Positions 11,601 to 21,025 of a DNA stretch of 64,000 nt are shown one piece after another. The notes under the pieces were generated by a model, which did no database searches, was not told where the DNA came from, and worked only from the letters and a program-made list of their open reading frames with translations. The stretch comes from Chrysomallon squamiferum (lineage: Eukaryota; Mollusca; Gastropoda; Neomphalida; Peltospiridae), in NCBI GenBank assembly GCA_012295275.1, contig CM022665.1, forward strand, positions 46,910,595 through 46,974,594. The letters are read 5' to 3'. The first letter of the stretch is position 1; each line of letters starts with the position of its first letter. A program made the position numbers and the translations under genes.

Positions 11601-12038
11601 GATGATGATTTTAACAAAATTGTTTGTTCTGGGGGAAAGAAGATGCTTCATGACTTTATGAAAATTACATTGAAAAGAGAATTAGGAAAGAAAAAATATT
11701 CAGTTAGTAATATGCCGTCAATAACAAAATGTTCCGAAATAACAAAGCTTCACGATCAATTTATTAATAATTCGAACTTGCAAGATATATTGTTTTGTAA
11801 TAAGTAAATAAATAAATAAATAAATAAATAAAAATTAAATTTAATTAAAACAAGTTGAGCACCTCCAGTTAATAGTAAAATGTATAGTTATGTTCAAGCC
11901 AAACGTTGAACTACTAGGTACGTCAGGATTCGCGAATAATACAATTTAAAAAGTAACAACATTTACCTGAATACAGCAGCTGACAATAAGAGCAGTGACA
12001 CAGAATAATCCAGGTAGAATTAATTTTGAAGAAAACAT
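1038..12038 (-). CDS. Gene A: EGF/FN3 receptor with an ITAM-like tyrosine tail (17 exons)
   Basis: Type I membrane receptor, predicted at the cell surface. Exons in transcript order: 12038-11967, 11330-11192, 10270-9992, 9254-8961, 7837-7650, 6976-6775, 6367-6197, 5884-5753, 5297-5155, 4930-4826, 4482-4419, 4047-3889, 3444-3295, 3060-2964, 2505-2435, 1969-1864, 1365-1038. They sum to 2700 nt (899 residues plus stop) with all phases agreeing, which strongly supports the model. Order: signal peptide, one Cys-rich EGF-like module, five FN3 domains, membrane-proximal region with a furin-like site, one transmembrane helix (about residues 767-791) and a 109-residue tail. The ectodomain is paralogous, exon for exon and partly intron for intron, to the second half of the gene B2 ectodomain on the opposite strand. 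There is no phosphatase domain. The tail has Y-C-N-V, Y-V-N-V, Y-E-K-L and Y-S-N-L motifs. The ligand is unknown. Splice sites were read by eye. Confidence 0.85.
1864..1969 (-). CDS. Gene A exon 16: transmembrane helix
   Basis: The exon encodes an E-S-E-K-E-N-Q stalk followed by about 23 hydrophobic residues (A-I-I-A-F-S-V-V-T-V-I-L-F-L-L-L-V-V-V) ending F-F-W. No charged residue lies inside the helix. The acceptor is TTACAG and the donor TTG|GTAAAA. The gene C counterpart is 56537-56432. Confidence 0.85.
1990..2395. repeat. CA-rich low-complexity tract in a gene A intron
   Basis: Degenerate CA, ATAC and CACAT repeats lie between the exon ending at 2435 and the transmembrane exon. Long apparent reading frames on both strands arise from the repeat. 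A shorter related tract is in the same intron of gene C (56560-56730). Confidence 0.85.
2435..4047 (-). CDS. Gene A exons 12-15: membrane-proximal region with furin-like site
   Basis: Exons 4047-3889, 3444-3295, 3060-2964 and 2505-2435. The second contains K-R-R-F-R-R-S, which fits the furin consensus R-x-K/R-R. It is followed by Y-T-N-W-Y and P-Y-R-A-T-N-D-S-W-I-D, which are conserved in B2 and C. The last two carry N-G-P-L-K-P and A-C-T-D-A-G-C, typical of the segment just outside the membrane in receptor tyrosine phosphatases. The donor of 3060-2964 was set at GTTTGT because only that choice keeps the frame and matches B2 (K-Y then V/A-x-x-F-A-C-T). Confidence 0.8.
3061..3122. repeat. (ATA)n microsatellite abutting a splice acceptor
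   Basis: About twenty ATA/TAA triplets. Read on the minus strand they are a T-rich (TTA)n tract ending directly in the TAG acceptor of gene A exon 14 (3060-2964). The same arrangement exists in gene C at about 57845-57916. Confidence 0.9.
4419..5297 (-). CDS. Gene A exons 9-11: FN3 domain type g
   Basis: Three short exons, 5297-5155, 4930-4826 and 4482-4419, carry one divergent FN3-like domain ending in P-P-G. The middle exon encodes the conserved N-N-C-H-F-S-I stretch. Phases are 1-0, 0-0 and 0-1, identical to B2 exons 20-22. Confidence 0.75.
5753..6367 (-). CDS. Gene A exons 7-8: FN3 domain type f
   Basis: Exons 6367-6197 and 5884-5753 form one FN3 domain. The first exon has S-I-T-V-T-W-S-P-E-S-P-K-P-G and D-Y-N-L-I-V-Y-E-K. 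The second has Y-W-D-Y-K-F-E-L-T-A-N-T-S-A-G-K-S, the strand F-G region. Both borders match the B2 counterparts (40566-40736 and 41072-41203). Confidence 0.85.
6775..7837 (-). CDS. Gene A exons 5-6: FN3 domain type e
   Basis: Two exons, 7837-7650 and 6976-6775, make one FN3 domain split at a phase-0 intron. The first half has M-F-V-S-W-N-R-P-D-N-P-N-G-V, a classic FN3 strand B-C segment. The second has L-T-H-L-L-P-F-T-N-Y-T-V-S-V and ends in M-T-K-T-K. The B2 counterparts are 39176-39363 and 40035-40236. In B2 the residue after N-G-V-I is Phe; here it is Cys, giving an extra cysteine. Confidence 0.85.
8203..8535. repeat. Tandem duplication of about 180 bases in the intron between exons 4 and 5 of gene A
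   Basis: Two diverged copies begin at about 8203 and 8389 with the shared string ATTGTTTAGGCAAAA. Both continue through ATTTTTCAT, a CCACATTAAA segment and TTTTGAATTCT. No coding sequence is seen. The rest of this intron (7838-8960) is AT-rich and ends in sequence that matches the corresponding B2 intron near 39085-39170 inverted. Confidence 0.6.
8961..9254 (-). CDS. Gene A exon 4: FN3-like domain type d
   Basis: A 98-codon exon, phase 1 to 1, nearly identical to B2 exons 13 and 15. It begins with P-D-I-P-G-S-F-D-E-E and includes D-I-T-P-G-N-Y-Y-T-L, the FN3 strand E-F turn. It has several N-glycosylation sequons (N-L-T, N-I-T, N-V-T). It was identified by its paralogues and by the intact splice sites on both sides. 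Confidence 0.8.
9360..9510. repeat. Compound T-rich triplet microsatellite
   Basis: Runs of TTC, TTA and TTG triplets fill part of the intron between exons 3 and 4 of gene A. Long apparent reading frames here are only low-complexity translations. Confidence 0.85.
9992..10270 (-). CDS. Gene A exon 3: FN3 domain type c
   Basis: One complete FN3 domain in a single exon of about 93 codons, phase 1 to 1. FN3 landmarks are V-S-W-S-P in strand B, a central Y-D-V-V-W-T-P, and the Leu-x-Pro-Gly-x-x-Tyr motif (L-T-P-G-Q-L-Y) before strand F. It is nearly identical to B2 exon 14 (37361-37639). The acceptor here is GAG where the B2 copy has CAG. Confidence 0.85.
11091..11170. repeat. 40-bp unit repeated twice in tandem, next to exon 2
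   Basis: Two identical 40-base units lie at 11091-11130 and 11131-11170, and the first nine bases of a third copy follow. The array ends about 20 bases from the donor of gene A exon 2, inside the intron. No coding role is seen. Confidence 0.85.
11192..11330 (-). CDS. Gene A exon 2: Cys-rich EGF-like module
   Basis: The exon carries seven cysteines with a C-x-C near the end (V-C-Q-C-N-N-D-Y-Y-Q-Q), matching exon 2 of B1 and B2 closely. The acceptor is TTTCAG and the donor GTAAGT; phase goes from 0 to 1. The spacing fits EGF-like or EB-type modules. It is the only such module in gene A, against six in B2. Confidence 0.8.
11967..12038 (-). CDS. Gene A exon 1: signal peptide
   Basis: This exon has 24 codons in phase 0. 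It encodes M-F-S-S-K-L followed by a hydrophobic run ending C-C-I-Q, then a GTAAAT donor. The equivalent exons of B1 and B2 also end L-L-C-C-I-Q at the donor, which supports both the start codon and the exon end. Its role is targeting to the secretory pathway. Confidence 0.8.
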
Positions 12039-12552
12039 GGCGCCGTCTGTTGACAGTATTTTACAATTTCTTAGTGGATATACATTGCCTCATAGAATCC
12101 AGAAGTTCTTCAGTGACGTTAAAAATAGTTTATATAACGACTTTTTATATTATAAACTTGATTAAACAGTCTGGATTTACCATCAGTAATATTTAACATC
12201 AGCCAGAATTTTTCTACTTATTTAAACTCTCAGCGTTATGAGAAATACGTTCAGACGACTTGTACTAACTGTTACAACGATAATATCAAGTGACTGTAAT
12301 CACAGATTTTTTAAAACAATTTTTTGTATCTGTGTCCTATATCCCAATACGCGGTTGTTTATCTTACATATCACAGATACCTTTTGACAACTGTTTTCAT
12401 ACAACATTCAACAATGATTTGTTTTTTAGCAACACTTCGAACCCCTTTAATATTAAAGATTATCAGCTATGTGGGTTTTTTACAGTGGGGCATCACAGTG
12501 ATATCCAGAAGTAAATATTAAAGATAGAATCAGGAAAATATTTTCTTTAAAA

Positions 12553-12584
<32 letters not shown>

Positions 12585-13168
12585 ATAATAATAATAATAA
12601 TTAGAATAATAATAATTAAAAATACTAATAATCTTAATATGAATTTTCAGTTAAATGGATTTTTCTGATTTATTATGAAAATTACCATTGTTTTTTGCTT
12701 TATTGATGTAAATTGAATTGATGGAAATCTGCTTGTTTTTTGTTTTCAAATAATTATTAAAAGGCGCAAATTAGTTTCCAATTAAACGTAAATAGGAGCC
12801 TTTTCCTTCTTAAAATGCTGAATTGTATATCAACTGAAATGATGTTTAGTGATCATTATTTATTTCTTTATTAGAGTTGTTGATTTGTAAGCTTTTTAGC
12901 CGTGTTAAAAACAAAACTTAGTATGGTCTTTTGATATGTTGATAAACACGTTTAAGACAGATCAATCTCTCTAAGATAAGTGACCTCGATACTAAGGTTA
13001 GAGATAAAAATATTCACACAGAAGAGGAAGTTTTATTTCTGGTTTAACAACGTCCTCCCTTACGACATGCTATGACACAAATACGTGTGCTTATACGACA
13101 CTCCTGTGTATTCTTTTACTTTTAGGTCATAAATGTAAGAGTTCATATTATCAGTGTCGGCTTCTCTC

Positions 13169-13246
13169 ATTGGCTGGGTCAAATCATGTGCTGTAATGTA
13201 ACGTAAACGCTGGTGTCAAAGTTTCTGATTGGATACTTCCACCAAT
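13169..13246. promoter_or_regulatory. Cluster of three CCAAT boxes, possible shared promoter
   Basis: ATTGG occurs at 13169-13173 and 13228-13232, and CCAAT at 13242-13246, in a stretch visibly richer in G and C than its surroundings. Three such boxes in 78 bases between two divergent genes would suit a promoter. It lies about 1.1 kb from the gene A start and 1.8 kb from the B1 start, so a role needs an unseen 5' untranslated exon. Confidence 0.25.
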
Positions 13247-13603
13247 GCGGGCAGTAGCTGTTATCGGAACGTCCGTGTTTTTCTGATTGCCTGGTTACAC
13301 CCACGCGTGTGTACACCGTTACCAGAGTGTTGTTTTCTCTAACTGGCTACTTTGATTTACAATCTTCCCGCTTCAAGAGAATATTTTTCTTCTTCCTCAA
13401 ATAAATATCCATTAAACATCATTTTAACAGTTCCTTCCAAGTATCCGTGCTGCCTTCATGGTTTGGCGAACATCTATATTCATATTTAGAAGACATCGTA
13501 TTTTATTTCACAGTCTTAAAACAGAAAATAGGGATTTTTCGTATAAAATGATACTTCGTAGTTTTTAAACTGCTGTCAGTCTCCTGTTTCAGCCAAACAT
13601 TTA

Positions 13604-13716
<113 letters not shown>

Positions 13717-14058
13717 CATCATTATTATCATAATGTGAGAGTACTACCTGTCCTAAAGCATTCTTTCAAAAATCCCTTCCTTCAAATCGTTCTACCCAGT
13801 TGATACTACAGTTTAAAAGTTATATATTCCTAAGATGGTGCGCTATTAAAGAGTGCTATTAAATCAATTTTCTAGGCCTGTTCTGGAAATCAGCACCAGA
13901 CCGTATAATTTATTCAGTTTGATAAACGCTCTGTGTGTCATCTTTTAAAAGGACTTGATAAAAATAAACAGCGTCAGTTTTAACATCGACTAGCACTTAC
14001 GTTCAAGTACAGGAAATGTATGAGGAAGATTTCCAGTTTCTGGAGTAACTGACAGAAA

Positions 14059-14060
<2 letters not shown>

Positions 14061-14143
<83 letters not shown>
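14061..14143. repeat. (GT)n microsatellite
   Basis: An uninterrupted GT run of about 83 bases. A much shorter, interrupted version occurs at 25349-25401 in the duplicated region. Confidence 0.97.
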
Positions 14144-14144
<1 letters not shown>

Positions 14145-14298
14145 ATAGATAGATACGCAAATGTACGTATGTGTGTTTATGCATTTGCATTAATATATAA
14201 TACGTGCGTATTAGTAAATGTATGTATATATGTACATAAGTATGTGTCCGTGTGTTTGTATGTATGTATTATTTCTTCAGTTGAGTTACGTCATATAT

Positions 14299-14522
14299 AA
14301 GTAACTAAATGACGTTCTCTGCTTTCATTCTCGTTGTTGTCAATTTCAGATTTAAGCACGTCGTCCTCCACGTCTGTCTGATACGAGTCTGTCTCATCTT
14401 CGCTGGGACGTTCATCTTGTTCTGGGTACATCACTGGACTCTCTGTGTCTGTGTGAGTTACACAGCCCTCAACTGTCTCAACAGTCAAATTACTGTTACG
14501 TTCATCAGAATTCTGTTTTTTT
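14299..14522 (-). other. Orphan acidic reading frame resembling a last exon
   Basis: On the minus strand an open frame of about 74 codons runs from a possible TAG acceptor near 14523 to a TGA. It is rich in Asp, Glu, Ser and Thr, with D-E-T-D-S-Y-Q-T-D-V-E-D-D, and ends L-V-T-Y-I. Its composition is unlike the low-complexity frames nearby. No upstream exon is recognised and no family is assigned. The copy at 25532-25760 has frame-breaking changes, including an in-frame stop. Confidence 0.3.
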
Positions 14523-14572
14523 GCGTTTATAGTATCTACAGCAGAAAGCTAAATAATTATACAAAGTATATG

Positions 14573-14574
<2 letters not shown>

Positions 14575-14618
<44 letters not shown>
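14575..14618. repeat. (CA)n microsatellite
   Basis: A run of 22 CA units upstream of B1. The duplicate upstream of B2 has a shorter run near 25806-25821. Confidence 0.97.
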
Positions 14619-14621
<3 letters not shown>

Positions 14622-15025
14622 TTAGATAATGACGTATGCTCTTTAACACACACACAAACACATACAATGTGTTTATACATTAAAGAACAGACCGCCATTG
14701 TCTCATAATATAAACTGTACCACTCTGTAGTATGTATGTATCTATGTATGTACATACGTGTATATATGCATATATGTGTATATATGTGTATACGCACACA
14801 TAAAATTATATGCATCTCTTGTTATATATCTATCTGTACATATAAAAGCACACACATATTTCATTTATTCCGGAAGTTAATGAATGAAACTTGTTCACTG
14901 TCATTGTTAACGCTTACAACGTTTTAGAAAGTTCGAGTTTTATTTTACAAAGAGGAAGATAAAACACGAGCGCAAACTGGAAAGTGAAAAAAAGTTTCTA
15001 ACTGGACAAGTCTGGAAGCAGGAGA

Positions 15026-15079
15026 ATGTTATCTGGATTAATATCAGTGATAGCTGTCACCTTGCTCTGTTGTATTCAG
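15026..15079 (+). CDS. B1 exon 1: signal peptide
   Basis: Eighteen codons, M-L-S-G-L-I-S-V-I-A-V-T-L-L-C-C-I-Q, then GTAAAA. The upstream 100 bases (14927-15025) are nearly identical to 26160-26258 and are probably 5' untranslated or promoter sequence. Confidence 0.85.
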
Positions 15080-16662
15080 GTAAAATGTTTTCATCTCTTT
15101 CATCTTTTTATTATTTGTTGTAAAATCACATTCATGACTTGTTTTTTGTATGACAATCGCCTTGACATGTGTGCCAGTATGTTAATTAACTTAAAATGTT
15201 GATAGATTTAAACGGTTTCGTTTTCTTCTAAGAAAGTAACTTTTATATGGCCTCCTCCATCTACCCACAAAAACCTTCCTCATTCTCAGTATTTCAATAT
15301 TAATCTGATTATGTTAAAGATTTGTGAATTTTTTTTATATCTAATATTATAATAATAATAAAACAGAGTAAAAAACAAAACAACAAACCCAAAACCCAAT
15401 TAAAAAAATATATATATATTTAAAGAAATAATAATAATAATAATAAATTATGAATCATAATTTAAAAAAAAGATACCATACAAATCACAATAAATAATTA
15501 ACAAATAAAAATGAATTAACTAATAAATAAACAATAAACAATAAATAATAAAATAATGTACAAAATAGCAGTAAAGAAATAAATAATTACACAAATAATC
15601 AAACAAAGAATTAAACAAACAAATAAACAAACAAATAAACAAGTATCATCACCACAGTTAAACCTGTTTTTTATTTCTTCAGCTGTTCTGATATATTCAA
15701 GTACACATAGCTATCTGGAAACACTATTTTATCCCTTAGTCAATCTATTTTTTTTCATTTATTTTAACCATTATGTTAAATATTGTTTTTATTCTAAGAG
15801 TAACGTAACTCGTCATATTTCTCACTAACTTAATGTAAAACAGGAATTTTCTAATTTGTTTGGTTTGTAATCTGTCTGCGGTGCAATTCAGTCTTTGCTG
15901 TTATATATATACAAACATATATATGTACATATACAGCTTGTTCGTGCTTTCATTTTTTCATTCAGCTTCGGTAGATATAACAAAATAGTTATTAAAATAG
16001 TAAAGTTTATGACAATTACTAAATACGCTTCCCCCACACTAATTACTAAAAGATCAATTTGAAACATAAAACAACAACTTATTGACGATCAGCTGTGTTG
16101 ATTCATGTCGAGTCGAGAGGTGGGACATGAACATCCTTTTTAACGAGGTTTTCCTGAAGTATTTGAGAGGGGAAACATTCTCTTCTCTTCACTCAAATTT
16201 TTAAAAGTGCTGCAATCCGAGCCTCACCGGAATAAACTTCGGTCACATTTTAAACGACACAGTTTCTTCCTTTTTCACTACAAACGCCACTGTACTTGTG
16301 ACGGAAGAATGTTTTTATCGGTCTCATTGTCTCACTGTCTGCTAATTCAGCAAAAGGCTGAGTGGATCGCGGGATTAATCATCACCTCCGGAGTTGTTGG
16401 CGTTACGGGCTTTTTTTTTTTTTTGTTAGTGAAGATTGTGGAACCATTCCAGAGGAACGGTCACTATCGACTGAACGCTCTGTATTTGCTGTTCTGGTTG
16501 TACTAACACTTATGTGATTGTTGTGACAAATTACAATCATTCTTTCCATGTATATTATTTTTTTTACTGCTATATTGAATATTCGTCGCTAGCATTTATA
16601 CAGTTTCAAAAGTGTCTTGTTGTGTTCTAGAGTACAAAAAGGTGCTGAGGTACATACATACA

Positions 16663-16694
<32 letters not shown>

Positions 16695-19600
16695 CATTCA
16701 GGGCTGTCAAAATTTCCGTAATTTTGCAAAACTTTCCACAAAACACGACACCTTGCAAATAAAAATAATTAATAATACTTTCATCGTTAATTCTTTTCGT
16801 TTTTTTATAGAAAGATCATTATTACAAATGTGATTGCTTAACGAAGGCCACGGAACTAGATTTCATCATAAAACAAGCAAAAAGATACATGGCACAACTA
16901 TGATTCCTTCAAAATCGATTAAATTCTGAGTAACTATTTACGTATAGAGAAAAACGAACACAGTGACATTCACGTTTAGCTTATTGATAACTAAAACACG
17001 TTTAAAGGCAATGTACATGCTACAAACAAATCAGAGGCATACTGAGGCATAAACAGAACAAGAGAACACTGACCATCCAAGCCATCAGTACTATTAATAC
17101 AGAAATATTTACACACCTTAATATTTTTTCTTTCTTAATTCTCCTTATGCAAGTAGTTTTTATAAACATTTTCACCACTTTCAAGAAAAATATTTTACTG
17201 ATTACAGTTTTTTAGCATAGCAAGTTTCCAAAAATTAATTTGTATTAAAATCATCATCATCATCATCACTGTTATTATTATGTTATTGAATACAGCTACA
17301 AATTGATATATAATTAAAATTATACTACTTTTATTAGCTTTTCAAATCTAAAATACTACAAATGAATAACATTATTATTAAAGCACACGACTCGTTACGA
17401 TCCGATATTCTGGACACTCTTTTATGTGCTGCAATCGTAACGAGAACCCATTCTTTTCCTTACCCAAAACTCTTTTCTGCGACGGACACGCCCGCTGACC
17501 TGTCAGAAAGCGTGCCCGTCTAAAACGTGTTTCACAACAGCTTGTTCTGATTAGCACATTATTTTTTTTTCACTTAACTATTAAAGCACTGGCAATATTA
17601 ATCACAACTGAATCTTGCAATGATATCAAGTTACAGGAACATGTTTAAACGTCTATTACGTATAATGGTACTGAAAAGAAAATGTAATTATTTTTATTGT
17701 TTCAGATTTCACTGTGTTCTTTAGGTGCAGAGTGTAAAACAACAGACAACTGTGCCGTAGATAACAGTTTCTGTAATAACAGTGTGTGTCAGTGTAATAA
17801 TGACTACTATCAACAAAACACAGCATGTTTACCTAGTAAGTTGTCATAATATAGACAAGATGGTGCCTTGCGTCTGCTTTTTTTCTTTCTCTTTACATTC
17901 GCAATAATCGATCAAACATTTGTTTTCTGTCTGTTTTTCTTCAAAACGTACTATCAAGCTAACAAAGTAGTACCAGGTGTGACATAAGATGAGTTGAAAT
18001 TCAAAACATTTACCATGCTGACAGAAGGAGATCATGTGAACAACTAACTGAACAGTGTTACTGTTGAGATTAGAGGTTGATAATAAAAACAGTTCTTACG
18101 AATTTGTATTTAGATTAAATTAACCGAAATAAACATGTTAACTGACTGAACATAATTAAATGTAACGATTACAATTTTACAACTACACATGTAGGGATCG
18201 GAGACACGAAGAAGCAGATTGCATGTAATCGTAAACAAACACAAGAATAAATCTTTTGTTAAGTCACTTTATCTTTTATTGCATCAGTCTGCATAAAATA
18301 TTTACTTGAAGCCCCCCTTTTAAAATTAGAATTACATGAGACAACTCAAGTGAAGTCATTACACAGATTTGTCATTTTAGCAATTGCTTAGAATTATTAC
18401 CTTTTTTTTTATTATTAATTGGTCCATTTCTCTAAACAGAGTAAACACTTAACCACAACATACACTGGCTCTAGATACAATTATTTACAGTGAAACTAAC
18501 AATGTTACTTAGGAAACTCATACTTTACAGAAACATTGCTTTTATACAGTATTGAAATAATTTAGAATGGTCTAGTATTACATTTAATAGAAATACTGAA
18601 ACAAACATATTTTTTGGTTTAAAAGTATATTGTTTAATAATTTCATAAATATGTTATTTGATTGAAATATTTCTGTTACAGAAATTGGTTACAATATGAC
18701 TTGCAGGAAACACGATGTGTGCTTGGACTCTCACGCAGTTTGTAGAAGGAAAAGTAAATGTTATTGCATAAAAAAATACTTTTGGAGTTCATCGTCCAGT
18801 GTTTGTAAACCAAGTAAGTAATAATAATCATTAAACAATTATAGGAAATATTAATTTCAAACAGAAAATTAACAATTTTAGCTGATTCTTGAGAATAGGC
18901 TAAAACCATAATAAAATCTGAAAGGCAAGTTATGCATTTAAGAATGCTAGATTTTTTATAAGCTGATCTTAACATCTTGGACTATTATTGTAACTAAAAA
19001 ACATATTAAAGGTGATGTGATCAACAAGGCAAAAGACAATGTGAAAAGAATGTGAACCCTTAAGTAAATGAAGATTTAGAATTCTTATGGCATTGCCTTT
19101 CCACATCAGATTTCTGGTTGCTGAGATACGGGGCAGTAAAGACTGGTTACCCAAAATATCAAATTTCAAGGGGCAGAATTTCGAAAAGTACTGGTCATCT
19201 GAACATTAAATCTGATGTTCATGTGTTTAGATAAACCCAAACTGGAATATCTATTTTTAATGAATATGACATGAACTGATCTTTTCACAGTTTCTAGTGA
19301 TATTAAAATTGTATTCTGTTCTTTTTTCTTCTTTAAAAAAAAAAAATGTAAATCTAGGTGTTTAAAATTTTACAAGGTGAACTTATTTAGAATAGCATTT
19401 ACTATTTGTTAGAAGGAAAATTTACATTAAGCTGAAAATATATACGGGTTGCTAAAAACTTAGAGATACTGAAGTTTTTGACAAATAATGTTAATAGTAA
19501 CTGTATAATAATAAATTAATTCTAAAATAAAACAGGGTATAACAAGATGTGTTGAAACCAAAGTCTTTTCAACACTTTACTTCATTAATAAATGCCAACA

Positions 19601-21025
19601 CAAATAATGTATGAAAAAATTAAAATCTGAGAATCATATAATCAATGTTTATGTAACTTCTGATACATATTAGTTTTTTGCATATACTATTTTAGAGATA
19701 TTTAAATAAAGCACGGAAAATATTACATATTAAAGTTTTCTATTTATTTTTCTTATTTATTTATATATACATTTTTTTATTTTGGTTTTGGTTTTGTTCG
19801 CCAGTGACTGATCTGAAAGTAAAGGACATCCGTTTTACAAATACAAATCGTGAAAACACCACAGTGACATGGCAGCAGGATGGTGAGCTTTCTGTAATAT
19901 CCAGATATAAAATATCATGGACACCAGGCAATGGCACAGAGACTGAATCGAATACCTCAAGAGAATCACTGATAACCAAGCTGAAAGCTGGAACAGAGTA
20001 CACGGTGACTGTAACAACAGTTGTTAATGACAACACAAAAACGAAGAGAATTAACGAAACAGCAACAGTTACAACCAGTGAGTGGTGTTTGTTCTTTTGT
20101 TCGTCTAAATGCTAAACTGACGCTAATATATACAGAAAACTTCCATATATGAATTTATATACGATTTCAAAGTAAAAATTAAAGAATTCTGCTTAATGCT
20201 TGTTAGAAATACATTCAACTAATTTTAAATTACATAAATAACAGTGTTTAATAATAAACAACATTTGTTGTTGCTAGTTCAAGCTTTGAAAGGAACATGT
20301 ACAAATACAGCACAATGTGGAAGACAGTATTTTGCTGAATGTTTTGCTGGAAGATTTTGTCGATGTATTTCTGGACGATACAGAAATATTGACGGAGAAT
20401 GTCATTTAGGTATGTGACATAAACACAGTATCTGTTTTCATTTCAATATAGCGCATTGTATTTAGAAGTGACATACTGGAACTTTAAGTAGATGACTGAG
20501 GCAAATAAAACACATTTTGTGTTGTAATATATAGACTGAGTTGAAAATAACATTTCCAGTCTTTTTAAAGAAATTATCTTGCAGCCAGAAATATAAAATG
20601 AACGGAAAGTATCTCATGTACGAAATAAAAAACTGTAAAAAAATTGAGTAGTAATTGTCAACAATTTTTTGTTGTTCTTCTTGGTGTTTCAATAATGACT
20701 CAATGCCCAGTGATTATAGATGATTATATTTGTGTTTCAGTTGAAGAGTTACGAGTGAGTTCTTTTAGTCACAGCCAAGATTCACCATGGAGTGAGAAAT
20801 TTTCATGGACGTCATCAACAAAACTCTCTAAAGCACCTGACATGTCCATCAGTTACCAGGTTACAGTGAACCCTGGACATTTCTCAAACAACACATCTGG
20901 AAATTCAGTGATTCTGCAGAATCTGAAAGCTGGAAAAAAATATTCTGCTCAGTTTATCACAATGTTTCAACAAGATGAGAAAACTGAAATTGTTAATAAT
21001 GAAATTGTTGAATTTACAACACAAA
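15026..21025 (+). CDS. Gene B1: partial EGF/FN3 receptor, six 5' exons before an assembly gap
   Basis: Exons: 15026-15079, 17706-17835, 18682-18813, 19805-20077, 20278-20409, 20741-21025 (1006 nt, phase-consistent). They encode a signal peptide, two EGF-like modules, an FN3, an EGF-like module and an FN3. The unit is a tandem duplicate of the start of B2, introns included. After the last exon comes a decayed half exon, then 200 N, then sequence matching the 3' flank of genes A and C. So B1 may be a gene whose middle and 3' exons are lost in the gap, or a truncated copy. No stop codon or transmembrane segment is seen before the gap. A splice from the last exon (phase 1) into B2 exon 3 (phase 1) is also possible on phase grounds. 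The start was chosen because the Met opens the same 18-codon signal exon in B1 and B2. Confidence 0.75.
16085..16510 (+). other. Conserved element of unknown nature in B1 intron 1
   Basis: This relatively GC-rich block holds an open frame of 99 codons (16207-16506) with H-Y-K-R-H-C-T-C-D-G-R-M-F and a hydrophobic stretch. The copy in B2 intron 1 (27345-27718) keeps most of the bases but the second half of its frame differs completely after a local change. It may be a mobile-element fragment. No family is recognised. The rest of intron 1 (15080-17705) is AT-rich repeat with a CATA run at 16652-16691. Confidence 0.3.
17387..17589. mobile_element. Candidate short insertion with 11-base target duplication
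   Basis: The 11-base string TATTAAAGCAC occurs at 17376-17386 and again at 17579-17589. In the duplicate intron of B2 the same local sequence occurs once (28409-28425). The 192 bases between are GC-richer than their surroundings. They contain an 11-base inverted repeat, CTCGTTACGAT at 17391-17401 and its complement at 17436-17446, and a T-run near the end. It looks like a small non-autonomous element. The left flank differs between the copies further out, so a deletion in B2 is an alternative. Confidence 0.45.
17706..17835 (+). CDS. B1 exon 2: EGF-like module
   Basis: It encodes I-S-L-C-S-L-G-A-E-C and a V-C-Q-C-N-N-D-Y-Y pattern with seven cysteines. The acceptor is TTTCAG and the donor GTAAGT; phase 0 to 1. 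The B2 copy is 28548-28677. Confidence 0.85.
18682..18813 (+). CDS. B1 exon 3: EGF-like module type b
   Basis: Six cysteines, including T-C-R-K-H-D-V-C and K-C-Y-C, with the phrase Y-F-W-S-S-S-S-S-V-C. Phase 1 to 1. Compared with the two B2 copies it has lost aromatic residues and gained basic ones around the C-x-C (Y-C-I-K-K). Confidence 0.85.
19805..20077 (+). CDS. B1 exon 4: FN3 domain type a
   Basis: A complete FN3 domain in one exon: T-V-T-W-Q-Q in strand B, Y-K-I-S-W-T-P-G-N-G in the C-C' region, and L-K-A-G-T-E-Y-T-V-T-V before strand F. Phase 1 to 1. The copies in B2 are 30723-30995 and 33730-34002. Confidence 0.9.
20278..20409 (+). CDS. B1 exon 5: EGF-like module type c
   Basis: It encodes a six-cysteine module with A-E-C-F-A-G-R-F-C-R-C and ends D-G-E-C-H-L. 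Acceptor GCTAG, donor GTATGT, phase 1 to 1. It is closer to the second B2 cassette (34237-34368) than to the first. Confidence 0.85.
20741..21025 (+). CDS. B1 exon 6: FN3 domain type b
   Basis: A 95-codon FN3-like domain: F-S-W-T-S-S in strand B, S-Y-Q-V-T-V-N-P-G-H-F, and L-K-A-G-K-K-Y-S-A-Q-F before strand F. Phase 1 to 1, donor GTAATA. It is the last clear exon of B1. Confidence 0.85.

Noticed and set aside
13990-14190. Frame with V-T-P-E-T-G-N-L-P-H-T-F-P and flanking CAG and GTAAGT
   Set aside because: It looks like a short exon, but it lies downstream of the orphan frame's stop, the upstream part is poly-Thr/His from the GT repeat, and the duplicate near 25260-25315 is disrupted.
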